Positions 57,293 through 64,000 of a DNA stretch of 64,000 nucleotides are shown here, in pieces; the stretch's first letter is position 1; every line of letters begins with the position of its first letter. Under the pieces are notes generated by a model that was not told where the DNA came from, ran no database searches, and worked only from the letters and a program-made list of their open reading frames with translations. The stretch spans positions 65,536-129,535 of the forward strand of contig JBKECP010000041.1 of assembly GCA_047974765.1 (NCBI GenBank), read 5' to 3'. The stretch comes from JBKECP01 sp047974765 (lineage in GTDB: Bacteria > Pseudomonadota > Gammaproteobacteria > Pseudomonadales > Halieaceae). The position numbers and the translations under genes were made by a program.

Positions 57293-57877
57293 GTGCGATT
57301 TTTGTTGACCGCACTGCTGTGCATGCTGGCAGGCTGTGCAGGTACAGTGCAAATACCCAGCCAGGACTGGTCGCAACACCTGACTCGGTTACAGGCGCTG
57401 GATCACTGGCAAAGCGAGGGTAAAATTGCTCTGCGCAATGGTGGAGCAAGCGAGTCAGCCAATCTGGTGTGGCAGCAAAAGCGGCACCAGTCTGAGCTGC
57501 AATTGAGCGGCCCCCTCGGCATGGCCGCCACCCGTATTTACAGCGACGGTCAGCATTTGCAGATCATCCGCGGCGAAGATTCCCAAACCTTTGATATTTC
57601 CAGCCAGGCCGCCATTGAAGCCAATACCGGCTGGGATCTGCCACTGACCTCCCTGCCCTACTGGATACGGGGCATACCGGATCCAAACAGTCACAGTGAA
57701 CACATGCACATAGAAAGTCATTTGCTGCGGGAACTGAAGCAAAATGGCTGGCGAGTACAGTTTGGCGCTTACGATAGCTTTGAAGGCTATTATTTACCGA
57801 CCCGCCTCACGCTTCAGCGAGCCGACAGCAGTGCCCGAATGATCATCCGCCACTGGCAGGTGAGCAAAACGCCATGA
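57293..57877 (+). CDS. lolB: Outer-membrane lipoprotein-receptor LolB
   Basis: Accepts lipoproteins from LolA and inserts them into the outer membrane. The 194 residues start with a lipobox (MLAGCAG) from a GTG at 57293, with AGGAG upstream. The signature WQSEGKIALRNGGASESANLVWQQ and ELQLSGPLGMAATRIY fits LolB. Between the TPR lipoprotein and ispE, the standard place. The stop overlaps the ispE start (ATGA). Confidence 0.92.
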   Translation: MRFLLTALLCMLAGCAGTVQIPSQDWSQHLTRLQALDHWQSEGKIALRNGGASESANLVWQQKRHQSELQLSGPLGMAATRIYSDGQHLQIIRGEDSQTFDISSQAAIEANTGWDLPLTSLPYWIRGIPDPNSHSEHMHIESHLLRELKQNGWRVQFGAYDSFEGYYLPTRLTLQRADSSARMIIRHWQVSKTP

Positions 57878-58716
57878 CACCAACGCTGAGTCTGTTGTCA
57901 CCGGCCAAACTCAATCTTTTTTTGCATATCACCGGGCAAAGAGCAGATGGGTACCATGTGTTACAGAGCGTCTTTCAACTGCTCGATTATGGCGACACAC
58001 TGCAATTTACGCCCGATAACAGCGGCCAGATCAGTTTGCTGGGTGATAATCTGGCTCTGGCACCACAGGACAATTTAATCATGCGCGCCGCCCGTCTGTT
58101 GCAAAGCAGCCGTCAAAACAGCCGCAGCGGTATACAAATCACACTGCACAAGCGCATTCCCATGGGCGGCGGACTCGGCGGCGGCAGCTCCAATGCAGCC
58201 ACTACCTTACTGGTGCTCAATCATCTCTGGCAGTGTGGCTACAGCAACGGCGAGCTACAAGCTATGGGCCTGTCTCTGGGTGCTGATGTCCCCGTATTTG
58301 TAGCGGGCCACAGTGCCTGGGCAGAGGGCGTTGGCGAACAGCTCACACCGCTGGATATACCACCGCGCTGGTATGTCATTATCCATCCCGGCTGCCACAT
58401 CAGTACCGGAGAAATTTTTTCAGACCGGCAATTGACAAGGAACAGCCACGCCATCACAATAGCGGCCTTTTTTCAGGGGGAGTCCCGGAACGACTGCGAG
58501 GCAGTTGTCGTCAACCATTATCCTGAAGTCGCCAAGGCTTTGAAATGGTTAGGGAAATTCGGGAACTCCAGACTGACGGGAACCGGCGCCTGTATTTTTG
58601 GCAGTTTTGCCAACGAAGAAAAGGCAAGCGCTGTTGTTAAACAGATTCCCGAGCCCTGGACGGGCTTTATGGCCCGCGGGTTAAGGCAGTCACCGGTATT
58701 ACAAATATTGGCCTGA
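57874..58716 (+). CDS. ispE: 4-diphosphocytidyl-2-C-methyl-D-erythritol kinase
   Basis: Phosphorylates CDP-ME in the MEP isoprenoid pathway. The GHMP fold is clear from LLSPAKLNLFLHITGQRADGYH, the ATP loop PMGGGLGGGSSNAATTL and the C-terminal LTGTGACIFGSF. Length 280 is typical. The ATG overlaps lolB by four bases. A tRNA-Gln gene follows 25 bases later. Confidence 0.95.
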   Translation: MTPTLSLLSPAKLNLFLHITGQRADGYHVLQSVFQLLDYGDTLQFTPDNSGQISLLGDNLALAPQDNLIMRAARLLQSSRQNSRSGIQITLHKRIPMGGGLGGGSSNAATTLLVLNHLWQCGYSNGELQAMGLSLGADVPVFVAGHSAWAEGVGEQLTPLDIPPRWYVIIHPGCHISTGEIFSDRQLTRNSHAITIAAFFQGESRNDCEAVVVNHYPEVAKALKWLGKFGNSRLTGTGACIFGSFANEEKASAVVKQIPEPWTGFMARGLRQSPVLQILA

Positions 58717-58741
58717 CAGCATCTGCCCGGCAAAGGTTTAC

Positions 58742-58816
58742 TGGGGTGTCGCCAAGCGGCAAGGCACCGGGTTTTGATCCCGGCATTCGCAGGTTCGAAT
58801 CCTGCCACCCCAGCCA
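58742..58816 (+). tRNA. tRNA-Gln (anticodon TTG)
   Basis: Acceptor TGGGGTG pairs with CACCCCA; anticodon stem CCGGG/CCCGG encloses TTTTGAT (anticodon TTG); T-arm GTTCGAATC is intact; CCA (58814-58816) is encoded. The order ispE-tRNA-Gln-prs matches pseudomonads. A separate promoter was not seen, so it may be read from the ispE transcript. Confidence 0.95.
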
Positions 58817-58825
58817 TTTTGTAAT

Positions 58826-58847
58826 TTTCCTGTTTATTGACAGGAAA
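58826..58847 (+). terminator. Hairpin after tRNA-Gln
   Basis: TTTCCTGT and ACAGGAAA pair around TTATTG, 10 bases after the tRNA CCA. There is no T-run afterwards; it may assist 3' processing. Confidence 0.4.
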
Positions 58848-59064
58848 CACCGTGTTCAGATGAACACCCTGAACCGGAACATATCGCGTGCCATGCATTC
58901 ACTGGAAAGTATGGCACTATTTTTATGTACCGGGTTTTATGTACTGAGCAGTCCAGCTGATAAACTTTCGTCCGCAGGGAATGCGCGACAGACAGGGTGG
59001 TGACAGTCATCATGTACATACAATTATGAAACTCACACCAGTACCGACCAGGGGTAAAAGCGCC

Positions 59065-60012
59065 GTGTCCTCGAAAATGATGGTTTTCACCGGAAATGCC
59101 AACCCGGAACTGGTCCAGAAGGTAGCCAACAGGCTCTATCTCTCCTTGGGCAAGGCGGATGTCGGCAAATTTAGCGATGGCGAAATTGCCGTTGAGCTGA
59201 ATGAAAATGTCCGCGGAAAAGATGTTTTTGTCGTACAGTCAACCTGCGCACCCACCAATGACAATCTGATGGAACTGCTGGTGATGATCGACGCTCTGCG
59301 CCGGGCATCGGCAGCGCGTATCACCGCTGTTGTCCCCTACTTCGGCTATGCTCGCCAGGATCGCCGTGTGCGCTCTTCCCGGGTGCCCATCACCGCCAAG
59401 GTTGTCGCTGACATGATGGTGGGGGTCGGTGTTGACCGGGTACTGACGGTTGATTTACACGCAGAACAGATTCAGGGCTTTTTCGGCTGCCCGGTGGATA
59501 ATGTCTATGCCTCATCTGTTCTCAATGCCGATATCATTGAATGCAACTACGAAAATCTGATTGTAGTCTCACCCGATATTGGCGGCGTAGTGCGTGCCCG
59601 CGCCATTGCCAAACAGCTCGATGATGCCGATCTGGCTATTATTGACAAGCGCCGTCCCCAGGCCAATGAAGCCCAGGTAATGAATCTGATTGGTGAGGTT
59701 GATGGCCGCACCTGCCTGCTGGTCGACGATATCGTGGATACTGCAGGTACTTTGTGCAAGGCCGCCGATGCACTTAAAGAGCGCGGCGCACAAAAAGTGG
59801 TGGCCTACTGCACCCACGCAGTATTGTCAGGTCGCGCACTTGATAATGTGAAGCACTCCCAGCTCGATGAACTGGTTGTCACCGACACCATCCCTTTAAG
59901 CGAAGCCGCCAGATCACTGGGTAAAATCCGTCAGCTGACGATAGCCGATCTACTGGCAGAATCAATTCGCAGGGTGTCAAACGAAGAATCCATTAGCGCG
60001 CTATTCCAGTAG
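59065..60012 (+). CDS. prs: Ribose-phosphate pyrophosphokinase
   Basis: Makes PRPP from ribose 5-phosphate and ATP for nucleotides, His and Trp. The GTG at 59065 gives 315 residues, the length of the E. coli enzyme, and AGGGG stands upstream; ATGs further up would add unrelated residues. Motifs include YFGYARQDRRVRSSRVPI, VDLHAEQIQGFF and the PRPP loop LVDDIVDTAGTLCKAA. Between tRNA-Gln and rplY, the conserved place. Confidence 0.96.
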   Translation: MSSKMMVFTGNANPELVQKVANRLYLSLGKADVGKFSDGEIAVELNENVRGKDVFVVQSTCAPTNDNLMELLVMIDALRRASAARITAVVPYFGYARQDRRVRSSRVPITAKVVADMMVGVGVDRVLTVDLHAEQIQGFFGCPVDNVYASSVLNADIIECNYENLIVVSPDIGGVVRARAIAKQLDDADLAIIDKRRPQANEAQVMNLIGEVDGRTCLLVDDIVDTAGTLCKAADALKERGAQKVVAYCTHAVLSGRALDNVKHSQLDELVVTDTIPLSEAARSLGKIRQLTIADLLAESIRRVSNEESISALFQ

Positions 60013-60084
60013 GAGTGGCGTTTACACCAACCACTGCCGCACCGGTCGCAGGTAAGCAGTGCATTGTCAAAGGAGTTTGGACGG

Positions 60085-60738
60085 ATGTCTGACCAATTTG
60101 AACTAAACGCAGAAGTGCGTGAAGACCTGGGGAAAGGTGCGAGCCGCCGCCTGCGTCGTCATGCCGATCTGGTACCCGCCATCATCTACGGCGGCAGCAA
60201 AGATGCCCAACCGCTGACCCTTATCCGCAAGGATTTGGAAAAAGCACTGGAAAATGAGGCCTTTTACTCTCACGTTCTAACGCTAAAAATAAGCGGCAAA
60301 ACGGAAAAAGCCATTCTGAAAGACCTGCAACGCCACCCGGCCAGGGATCGCGTTATGCACGCCGACTTCCTGCGCATTGACGACAAGGTGGCCATCAAGG
60401 TCCATGTACCCATCCACTTCCTCAATGAAACCTCCTGCCACGGGGTTAAAATCCAGGGCGGCATGATTCAGCATCAGCAGACTGATATCGAAGTGCTTTG
60501 CCTGCCAGGCGATATTCCTGAGTACATCGAAGTTGATATGGCCGACATACAAACCGGCGATATCATCCACCTGTCTGACGTCAAGTTACCAGAAGGCGTC
60601 ACCTCGGTTGCACTGTCACTGGGTGAAGATCACGACCTGGCTATTGCTTCTGTCAACGCACCCAAAGGTGGCAGTGACGAAAGTGAAGCAGCTGCTGATA
60701 ACGACGAAACAGAAGCCGAAGACGGTGGCGAGGACTAA
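60085..60738 (+). CDS. rplY: Ribosomal protein bL25 (CTC-type)
   Basis: 5S rRNA-binding ribosomal protein of the longer Ctc/TL5 form, 217 residues. The N-terminal L25 domain starts LNAEVREDLGKGASRRLRR, and the C-terminal TL5 domain includes VPIHFLNETSCHGVKIQGG. The end is strongly acidic. The ATG at 60085 follows AAGGAG; an in-frame TTG at 60064 is less likely. Directly before pth as usual. Confidence 0.95.
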   Translation: MSDQFELNAEVREDLGKGASRRLRRHADLVPAIIYGGSKDAQPLTLIRKDLEKALENEAFYSHVLTLKISGKTEKAILKDLQRHPARDRVMHADFLRIDDKVAIKVHVPIHFLNETSCHGVKIQGGMIQHQQTDIEVLCLPGDIPEYIEVDMADIQTGDIIHLSDVKLPEGVTSVALSLGEDHDLAIASVNAPKGGSDESEAAADNDETEAEDGGED

Positions 60739-60782
60739 TCTCCTCGCTATCCTCTCATCTGTTAATCAACGGCGCCCCTACC

Positions 60783-61385
60783 TTGACTGCGCCTGCCAAT
60801 ACAGTGATTAAGCTGATTGTCGGACTGGGCAACCCCGGTAGTGACTACCGGGGAACACGTCATAACGCAGGTGCCGATCTTGTCGAGGCTCTGTCGAATC
60901 AGTGCAATAGCACTTTGCAGAGCGAAAAAAAATATCATGGTCTCAGCTCACGTATTACACTGGCAGGCCATGACCTGCGTCTACTGATTCCCTCTACCTA
61001 TATGAATCGCAGCGGTCAGTCGGTCGCTGCAATAGCCACTTTTTTTAAAATCAGACCTGAAGAAATACTGATTGCTCACGATGAACTCGATATTCCCGCA
61101 GGCCAGGCACGCATAAAACAGGCTGGCGGGCACGGTGGCCACAACGGCTTGCGGGATATTATTCCAGCACTGGCCAACAGTAATGCCTTTTATCGTCTGC
61201 GTATTGGTATTGGCCACCCCGGCCATGCGACCAGAGTCAGCGGCTGGGTTCTGGGGCGGCCATCAGACGAAGATCGCAAACGTATTAATCAGTGTATAGA
61301 CGAAGCTATCGCCACCCTGCCCCTGCTACTGGACGGTGACAAGACCAGGGCAATGACCCGTCTGCATAGTTTCACAGCCGCCTGA
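60783..61385 (+). CDS. pth: Peptidyl-tRNA hydrolase
   Basis: Frees tRNA from peptidyl-tRNA that dropped off the ribosome. The start region LIVGLGNPGSDYRGTRHNAG contains the catalytic His and the Asn that bind the substrate; STYMNRSGQSV and HDELDIPAGQARIKQAGGHGGHNGL follow. Length 200. No ATG is available, so the TTG at 60783 is proposed; a GTG at 60804 also fits. Weak ribosome site. Confidence 0.94.
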   Translation: MTAPANTVIKLIVGLGNPGSDYRGTRHNAGADLVEALSNQCNSTLQSEKKYHGLSSRITLAGHDLRLLIPSTYMNRSGQSVAAIATFFKIRPEEILIAHDELDIPAGQARIKQAGGHGGHNGLRDIIPALANSNAFYRLRIGIGHPGHATRVSGWVLGRPSDEDRKRINQCIDEAIATLPLLLDGDKTRAMTRLHSFTAA

Positions 61386-61418
61386 ACTCTCCCCAGGCAC
61401 GACAAAAGGACATCAATT

Positions 61419-62513
61419 ATGGGTATTAAATGCGGCATAGTCGGACTGCCCAACGTTGGCAAATCCACCCTGTTCAACGCACTGACACGAGCAGGCATAG
61501 ACGCCGAAAACTTTCCCTTTTGCACCATCGAACCCAATGCCGGTGTTGTGCCGATACCAGACCCGCGACAGCAAAAGATTGCTGAAATCGTCAAACCCCA
61601 ACGTGAAATCGCTACCACTATGGAATTTGTCGATATTGCCGGCCTGGTTGCCGGCGCATCCAAAGGCGAAGGTCTAGGCAACCAGTTTCTGGCCAATATC
61701 CGCGAGACCGATGCCATTGCCCATGTGGTGCGCTGCTTTGATGATGACAATGTAATTCATGTTGCCAATAAAATTGACCCGCGCTCAGATATCGAAGTCA
61801 TCAACACCGAGCTGGCACTGGCTGATCTTGAAAGCTGCGAAAAACAGCTGCAAAAAGTCACCCGCACTGCGAAAAGCGGCGACAAGGATGCCGTTGCCCT
61901 TAAAAATCTCCTTGAAAACAAACTGCTGCCCCAGCTCAATGAAGCCCAACCTGTGCGCTCACTGAGCTTTGACGAGGGCGAATATGCCCTGCTTAAAACA
62001 CTGCACCTGCTGACCATCAAGCCAACCATGTACATTGCCAACGTCGATGAAAACGGCTTCGACAACAACCCCCACCTGGATACCGTACAGGAAATTGCCA
62101 GCAACGAAGGTGCAGTTGTTGTCACCATTTGCAATAAGCTGGAATCGGAGATCATAGAACTGGAAGACGATGAACGACTGGAGTTTTTGCAAGAAGCAGG
62201 TATGGAAGAACCGGGTTTGAACCGTGTTATCCGGGCCGGTTACCAGTTGCTGAACCTGCAAACTTACTTTACTGCCGGAGTGCAGGAAGTGCGCGCCTGG
62301 ACCGTCAAGGTGGGTGCCACCGCCCCGGAAGCTGCTGGCGTCATCCACACCGATTTCCAGAAGGGTTTTATCCGCGCCGAAGTTATCGCCTACGAAGACT
62401 TCATCATCCATAAGGGTGAGCACGGTGCAAAAGAGGCCGGCCGCTGGCGCCTTGAAGGCAAAGACTACATCGTACAGGATGGAGACGTTATCCACTTTCG
62501 CTTCAACGTCTGA
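61419..62513 (+). CDS. ychF: Ribosome-associated ATPase YchF
   Basis: Obg-like P-loop ATPase (OLA1 family) that binds ribosomes and is linked to stress responses. The loop GLPNVGKSTLFNALTRAG, switch DIAGLVAGASKGEGLGNQF and the NKLE motif (in place of NKxD) explain ATP preference. The C-terminal TGS-like domain ends RLEGKDYIVQDGDVIHFRFNV. 364 residues, near 363 in E. coli. Follows pth; convergent with the channel gene. Confidence 0.97.
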   Translation: MGIKCGIVGLPNVGKSTLFNALTRAGIDAENFPFCTIEPNAGVVPIPDPRQQKIAEIVKPQREIATTMEFVDIAGLVAGASKGEGLGNQFLANIRETDAIAHVVRCFDDDNVIHVANKIDPRSDIEVINTELALADLESCEKQLQKVTRTAKSGDKDAVALKNLLENKLLPQLNEAQPVRSLSFDEGEYALLKTLHLLTIKPTMYIANVDENGFDNNPHLDTVQEIASNEGAVVVTICNKLESEIIELEDDERLEFLQEAGMEEPGLNRVIRAGYQLLNLQTYFTAGVQEVRAWTVKVGATAPEAAGVIHTDFQKGFIRAEVIAYEDFIIHKGEHGAKEAGRWRLEGKDYIVQDGDVIHFRFNV

Positions 62514-62578
62514 TCCATTCCAGACCCGGGTGTCGTACCTTATCGGGGCCCGGTCCAGGTTATATCAGCCCTGCCGCC

Positions 62579-63388
62579 CTAGCGATATTCCTGCTCAAGT
62601 ATGGCTCTCACTGCCTGTATTTCCTCTTTAAGCTCCAACAGCGTGGGTTCTCCCGCTGCTTCGGCCTCCTCCTTCATCTCGCGCCGATGCTCTTCCTCCA
62701 GCACATTGACTACGATGCCAATAATCATATTGAGGAAGGCAAAAGCCGATAAAAAAATAAAGCTCAGATAGTAAGTCCAACTCAGAGGGTAAACTGTCAT
62801 TGTTTCGTACATGACATCAGTCCAGTCTTCAAATGTCATGACACGAAACAGTGTCAGCATGCTGATGCTGATATCACCCCATAGCTCAGGATTAATCTCA
62901 TAGAAAAAAGTGGTGCCAACAGCCGCATAAATATAAAAGATGATAAACATCATCAGCATGACATAACCGAGCTGCGGCATGGCTGCCAACAGCGAGTTCA
63001 GCAAAGTGCGCAACTCGGGAATGATCGACACCATCCTCAGCACACGGAAAATACGCACCAGACGCCCAATCAAAGCCAATTCTGAATCCTCAATCGGAAT
63101 CAGACTGACCACTACAATCAGTGTGTCAAAAATATTCCAGCCACTGCGAAAGAAGCGTCTCTTGTCCGGCTCAGCCAGAAGGCGCACCGTAATCTCTACC
63201 AAAAAGAACAGGGTGATAGCCCAATCCAGAATGACAATAATCCGGGTCACACTGGTAGGCAGTTCATAGGTTTTTACACCGATAACCAGCGCAGACAACA
63301 AAATAATAGCAATAACAATTGTTTCAAACAGCTTGTTCGAGCGCAGTTGCTCAAACCGGGCCTGCCACTGCCGGGAAGAAAAGCTCAT
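62579..63388 (-). CDS. Voltage-gated cation channel, NaChBac family
   Basis: Single-domain tetrameric channel subunit of 269 residues. Six membrane helices are visible; S4 has Arg109, 112, 115 and 118 spaced by three. The pore filter is TFEDWTD at 185-191. Canonical bacterial Na channels have TLESWSM or TLESWAS; the extra Asp at the second and fourth outer positions resembles the calcium-selective CavAb design (TLDDWSD). The tail has a coiled-coil-like acidic/basic region. Selectivity is inferred. Convergent with ychF. Confidence 0.9.
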   Translation of the reverse strand: MSFSSRQWQARFEQLRSNKLFETIVIAIILLSALVIGVKTYELPTSVTRIIVILDWAITLFFLVEITVRLLAEPDKRRFFRSGWNIFDTLIVVVSLIPIEDSELALIGRLVRIFRVLRMVSIIPELRTLLNSLLAAMPQLGYVMLMMFIIFYIYAAVGTTFFYEINPELWGDISISMLTLFRVMTFEDWTDVMYETMTVYPLSWTYYLSFIFLSAFAFLNMIIGIVVNVLEEEHRREMKEEAEAAGEPTLLELKEEIQAVRAILEQEYR

Positions 63389-63514
63389 AAGGTGATCCTA
63401 AGGGCAATTACAAGATAATATCCGGCCAGCATTATAGGCACTAAGAGCCGCCAAACCAGCCCTTGACCGGAACCAGATGGTAACTGGATCCGCCGTAGAA
63501 CAGCTGCACAGCAC

Positions 63515-63543
63515 TTGACTTGCCCAGACAAAATGGGGAGAAT
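63515..63543 (+). promoter_or_regulatory. Sigma-70 promoter of tRNA-Met
   Basis: TTGACT (63515-63520), 17 bases, GAGAAT (63538-63543), then a GC-rich discriminator (GCGCGCC), as in stable-RNA promoters under stringent control. The tRNA begins 41 bases after the -10. Confidence 0.6.
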
Positions 63544-63583
63544 GCGCGCCTCTTTGGGACAGCAGCTCCCACGCAGACAATGT

Positions 63584-63660
63584 GGCTACGTAGCTCAGCT
63601 GGTTAGAGCACAGCATTCATAATGCTGGGGTCGGTGGTTCAAGTCCACCCGTAGCTACCA
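63584..63660 (+). tRNA. tRNA-Met (anticodon CAT, elongator type)
   Basis: GGCTACG pairs with CGTAGCT (G-T at the first pair), the anticodon stem CAGCA/TGCTG encloses TTCATAA, and GTTCAAGTC is the T-loop. CCA is encoded. The first acceptor pair is G-U rather than the C-A mismatch of the initiator, so this should be the elongator (or an Ile-lysidine tRNA, also CAT). In pseudomonads a tRNA-Met follows ychF. Confidence 0.92.
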
Positions 63661-63740
63661 TATTTTTCCAAGGCTTATGTACGCGTAGCCCTTTTTGTTT
63701 CTGCCAAATGCGTGAGATTGATAAACTAGCAATCGAACGG

Positions 63741-64000
63741 GAGTGTTAGAAATTCTGTGTCAATCAACTAATCTCACTATGAGAGGATTGACCCATGAGC
63801 AACGAGTTCGATTTTGACGAAGCCCTGAAAGCTCTGCAATCAGGCAAAGCCATCACGGGGAAGGACGGCGTCCTGACCCCGTTGATCAAGAAACTCACTG
63901 AGGCAGCCCTGGAAGGCGAGCTGGATTCCCATCTGGCCGAGGATATCGTTCCCAACCGCAAACACGGCAAAACCAGCAAGACAGTCAAGAGCACAGCCTG
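63741..64000 (+). mobile_element. IS256-family insertion sequence, left end (cut by window edge)
   Basis: The likely left inverted repeat is around 63741-63762 (GAGTGTTAGAAATTCTGTGTCA, typical of IS256 ends), followed by a transposase start at 63795. The element continues past the window. It lies 80 bases after tRNA-Met. Confidence 0.75.
63795..64000 (+). CDS. IS256-family transposase, N-terminal part
   Basis: The first 68 residues (from ATG 63795, AGAGGA upstream) read LIKKLTEAALEGELDSHLAE and PNRKHGKTSKTVKS, which is the conserved N-terminus of IS256 mutator-type transposases. Catalytic DDE residues would lie beyond the window. It may be intact. Confidence 0.85.
   Translation, partial: MSNEFDFDEALKALQSGKAITGKDGVLTPLIKKLTEAALEGELDSHLAEDIVPNRKHGKTSKTVKSTA

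Noticed and set aside
58861..59003. Short ORF between tRNA-Gln and prs
   Set aside because: About 45 codons, no ribosome site, in a region that is normally the prs leader.
61959..62495. 178-codon ORF opposite to ychF
   Set aside because: Antisense shadow of a conserved gene.
63398..63616. 72-codon leftward ORF over the tRNA-Met promoter
   Set aside because: Runs through the tRNA and its promoter; no motif.

Overview
This looks like a chromosomal segment of a free-living, probably marine gammaproteobacterium. Two blocks follow Pseudomonas-like core order: folP-ftsH-rlmE-yhbY...greA-carB-carA on the left, and prfA/prmC-hemA-(TPR lipoprotein)-lolB-ispE-tRNA-Gln-prs-rplY-pth-ychF on the right. 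The accessory content (acyl-CoA catabolism, a sulfatase, a molybdo-hydroxylase, an NaChBac-type channel, agmatine catabolism) would fit a marine oligotroph or copiotroph of the Cellvibrionales/Spongiibacteraceae type. That placement is inference from gene order and gene content only.

Layout. 1-10.6 kb: folP (cut by the window edge), ftsH behind a heat-shock-like promoter, rlmE, divergent yhbY, a bacterioferritin without the haem methionine, a secreted protein with a PEP-CTERM-like tail, then greA and carBA. 10.9-18.6 kb: an MFS transporter and a leftward fatty-acid-like beta-oxidation module (quinone oxidoreductase, thiolase, SDR, MaoC hydratase, two acyl-CoA dehydrogenases). Two nearly identical promoter/operator elements serve this module. 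18.7-29.4 kb: purU, a VOC-VOC-SRPBCC fusion, cobyrinate diamide synthase, a CPA antiporter with an RCK domain, a DUF3014 protein, an SDR, a sulfatase and xdhC. 29.4-32.8 kb: the rest of a molybdenum hydroxylase operon (iorA-iorB-mocA-like-xdhC). 33.1-36.5 kb: pta-ackA and tRNA-Gly(CCC), followed by an IS110 remnant. 36.9-43.2 kb: an isochorismatase-like hydrolase, prpE, bacteriohemerythrin, a YbjN-like protein and the agmatine-to-putrescine pair aguA-aguB. 43.2-49.7 kb: a DUF2860 outer-membrane protein, an M2 peptidase, a frameshifted amidohydrolase remnant, a DMP19 protein, an Smr protein, a Cys-rich CWC protein and cysZ. 49.7-62.5 kb: rhlB, DoxX, prmC-prfA-hemA, and the lolB-to-ychF block with tRNA-Gln(TTG). 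62.5-64 kb: a voltage-gated cation channel, tRNA-Met, and the left end of an IS256-family element cut by the window edge.

How it fits together. IorA/IorB would need a molybdenum cofactor matured by the MocA-like nucleotidyltransferase and inserted by XdhC, and all four genes are translationally coupled or nearly adjacent. Acyl-CoA dehydrogenase pair, MaoC hydratase, SDR and thiolase give every step of one beta-oxidation spiral; Pta-AckA and PrpE link acetyl- and propionyl-CoA to the free acids. AguA and AguB convert agmatine to N-carbamoylputrescine and then putrescine.

No CRISPR array, prophage or obvious defence system was seen. The most unusual signals are the twin promoter/operator elements of the beta-oxidation module, the VOC-VOC-SRPBCC fusion with degenerate metal sites, the channel filter resembling a calcium-selective design, and the sulfatase with a non-canonical C-x-S-S-R motif.
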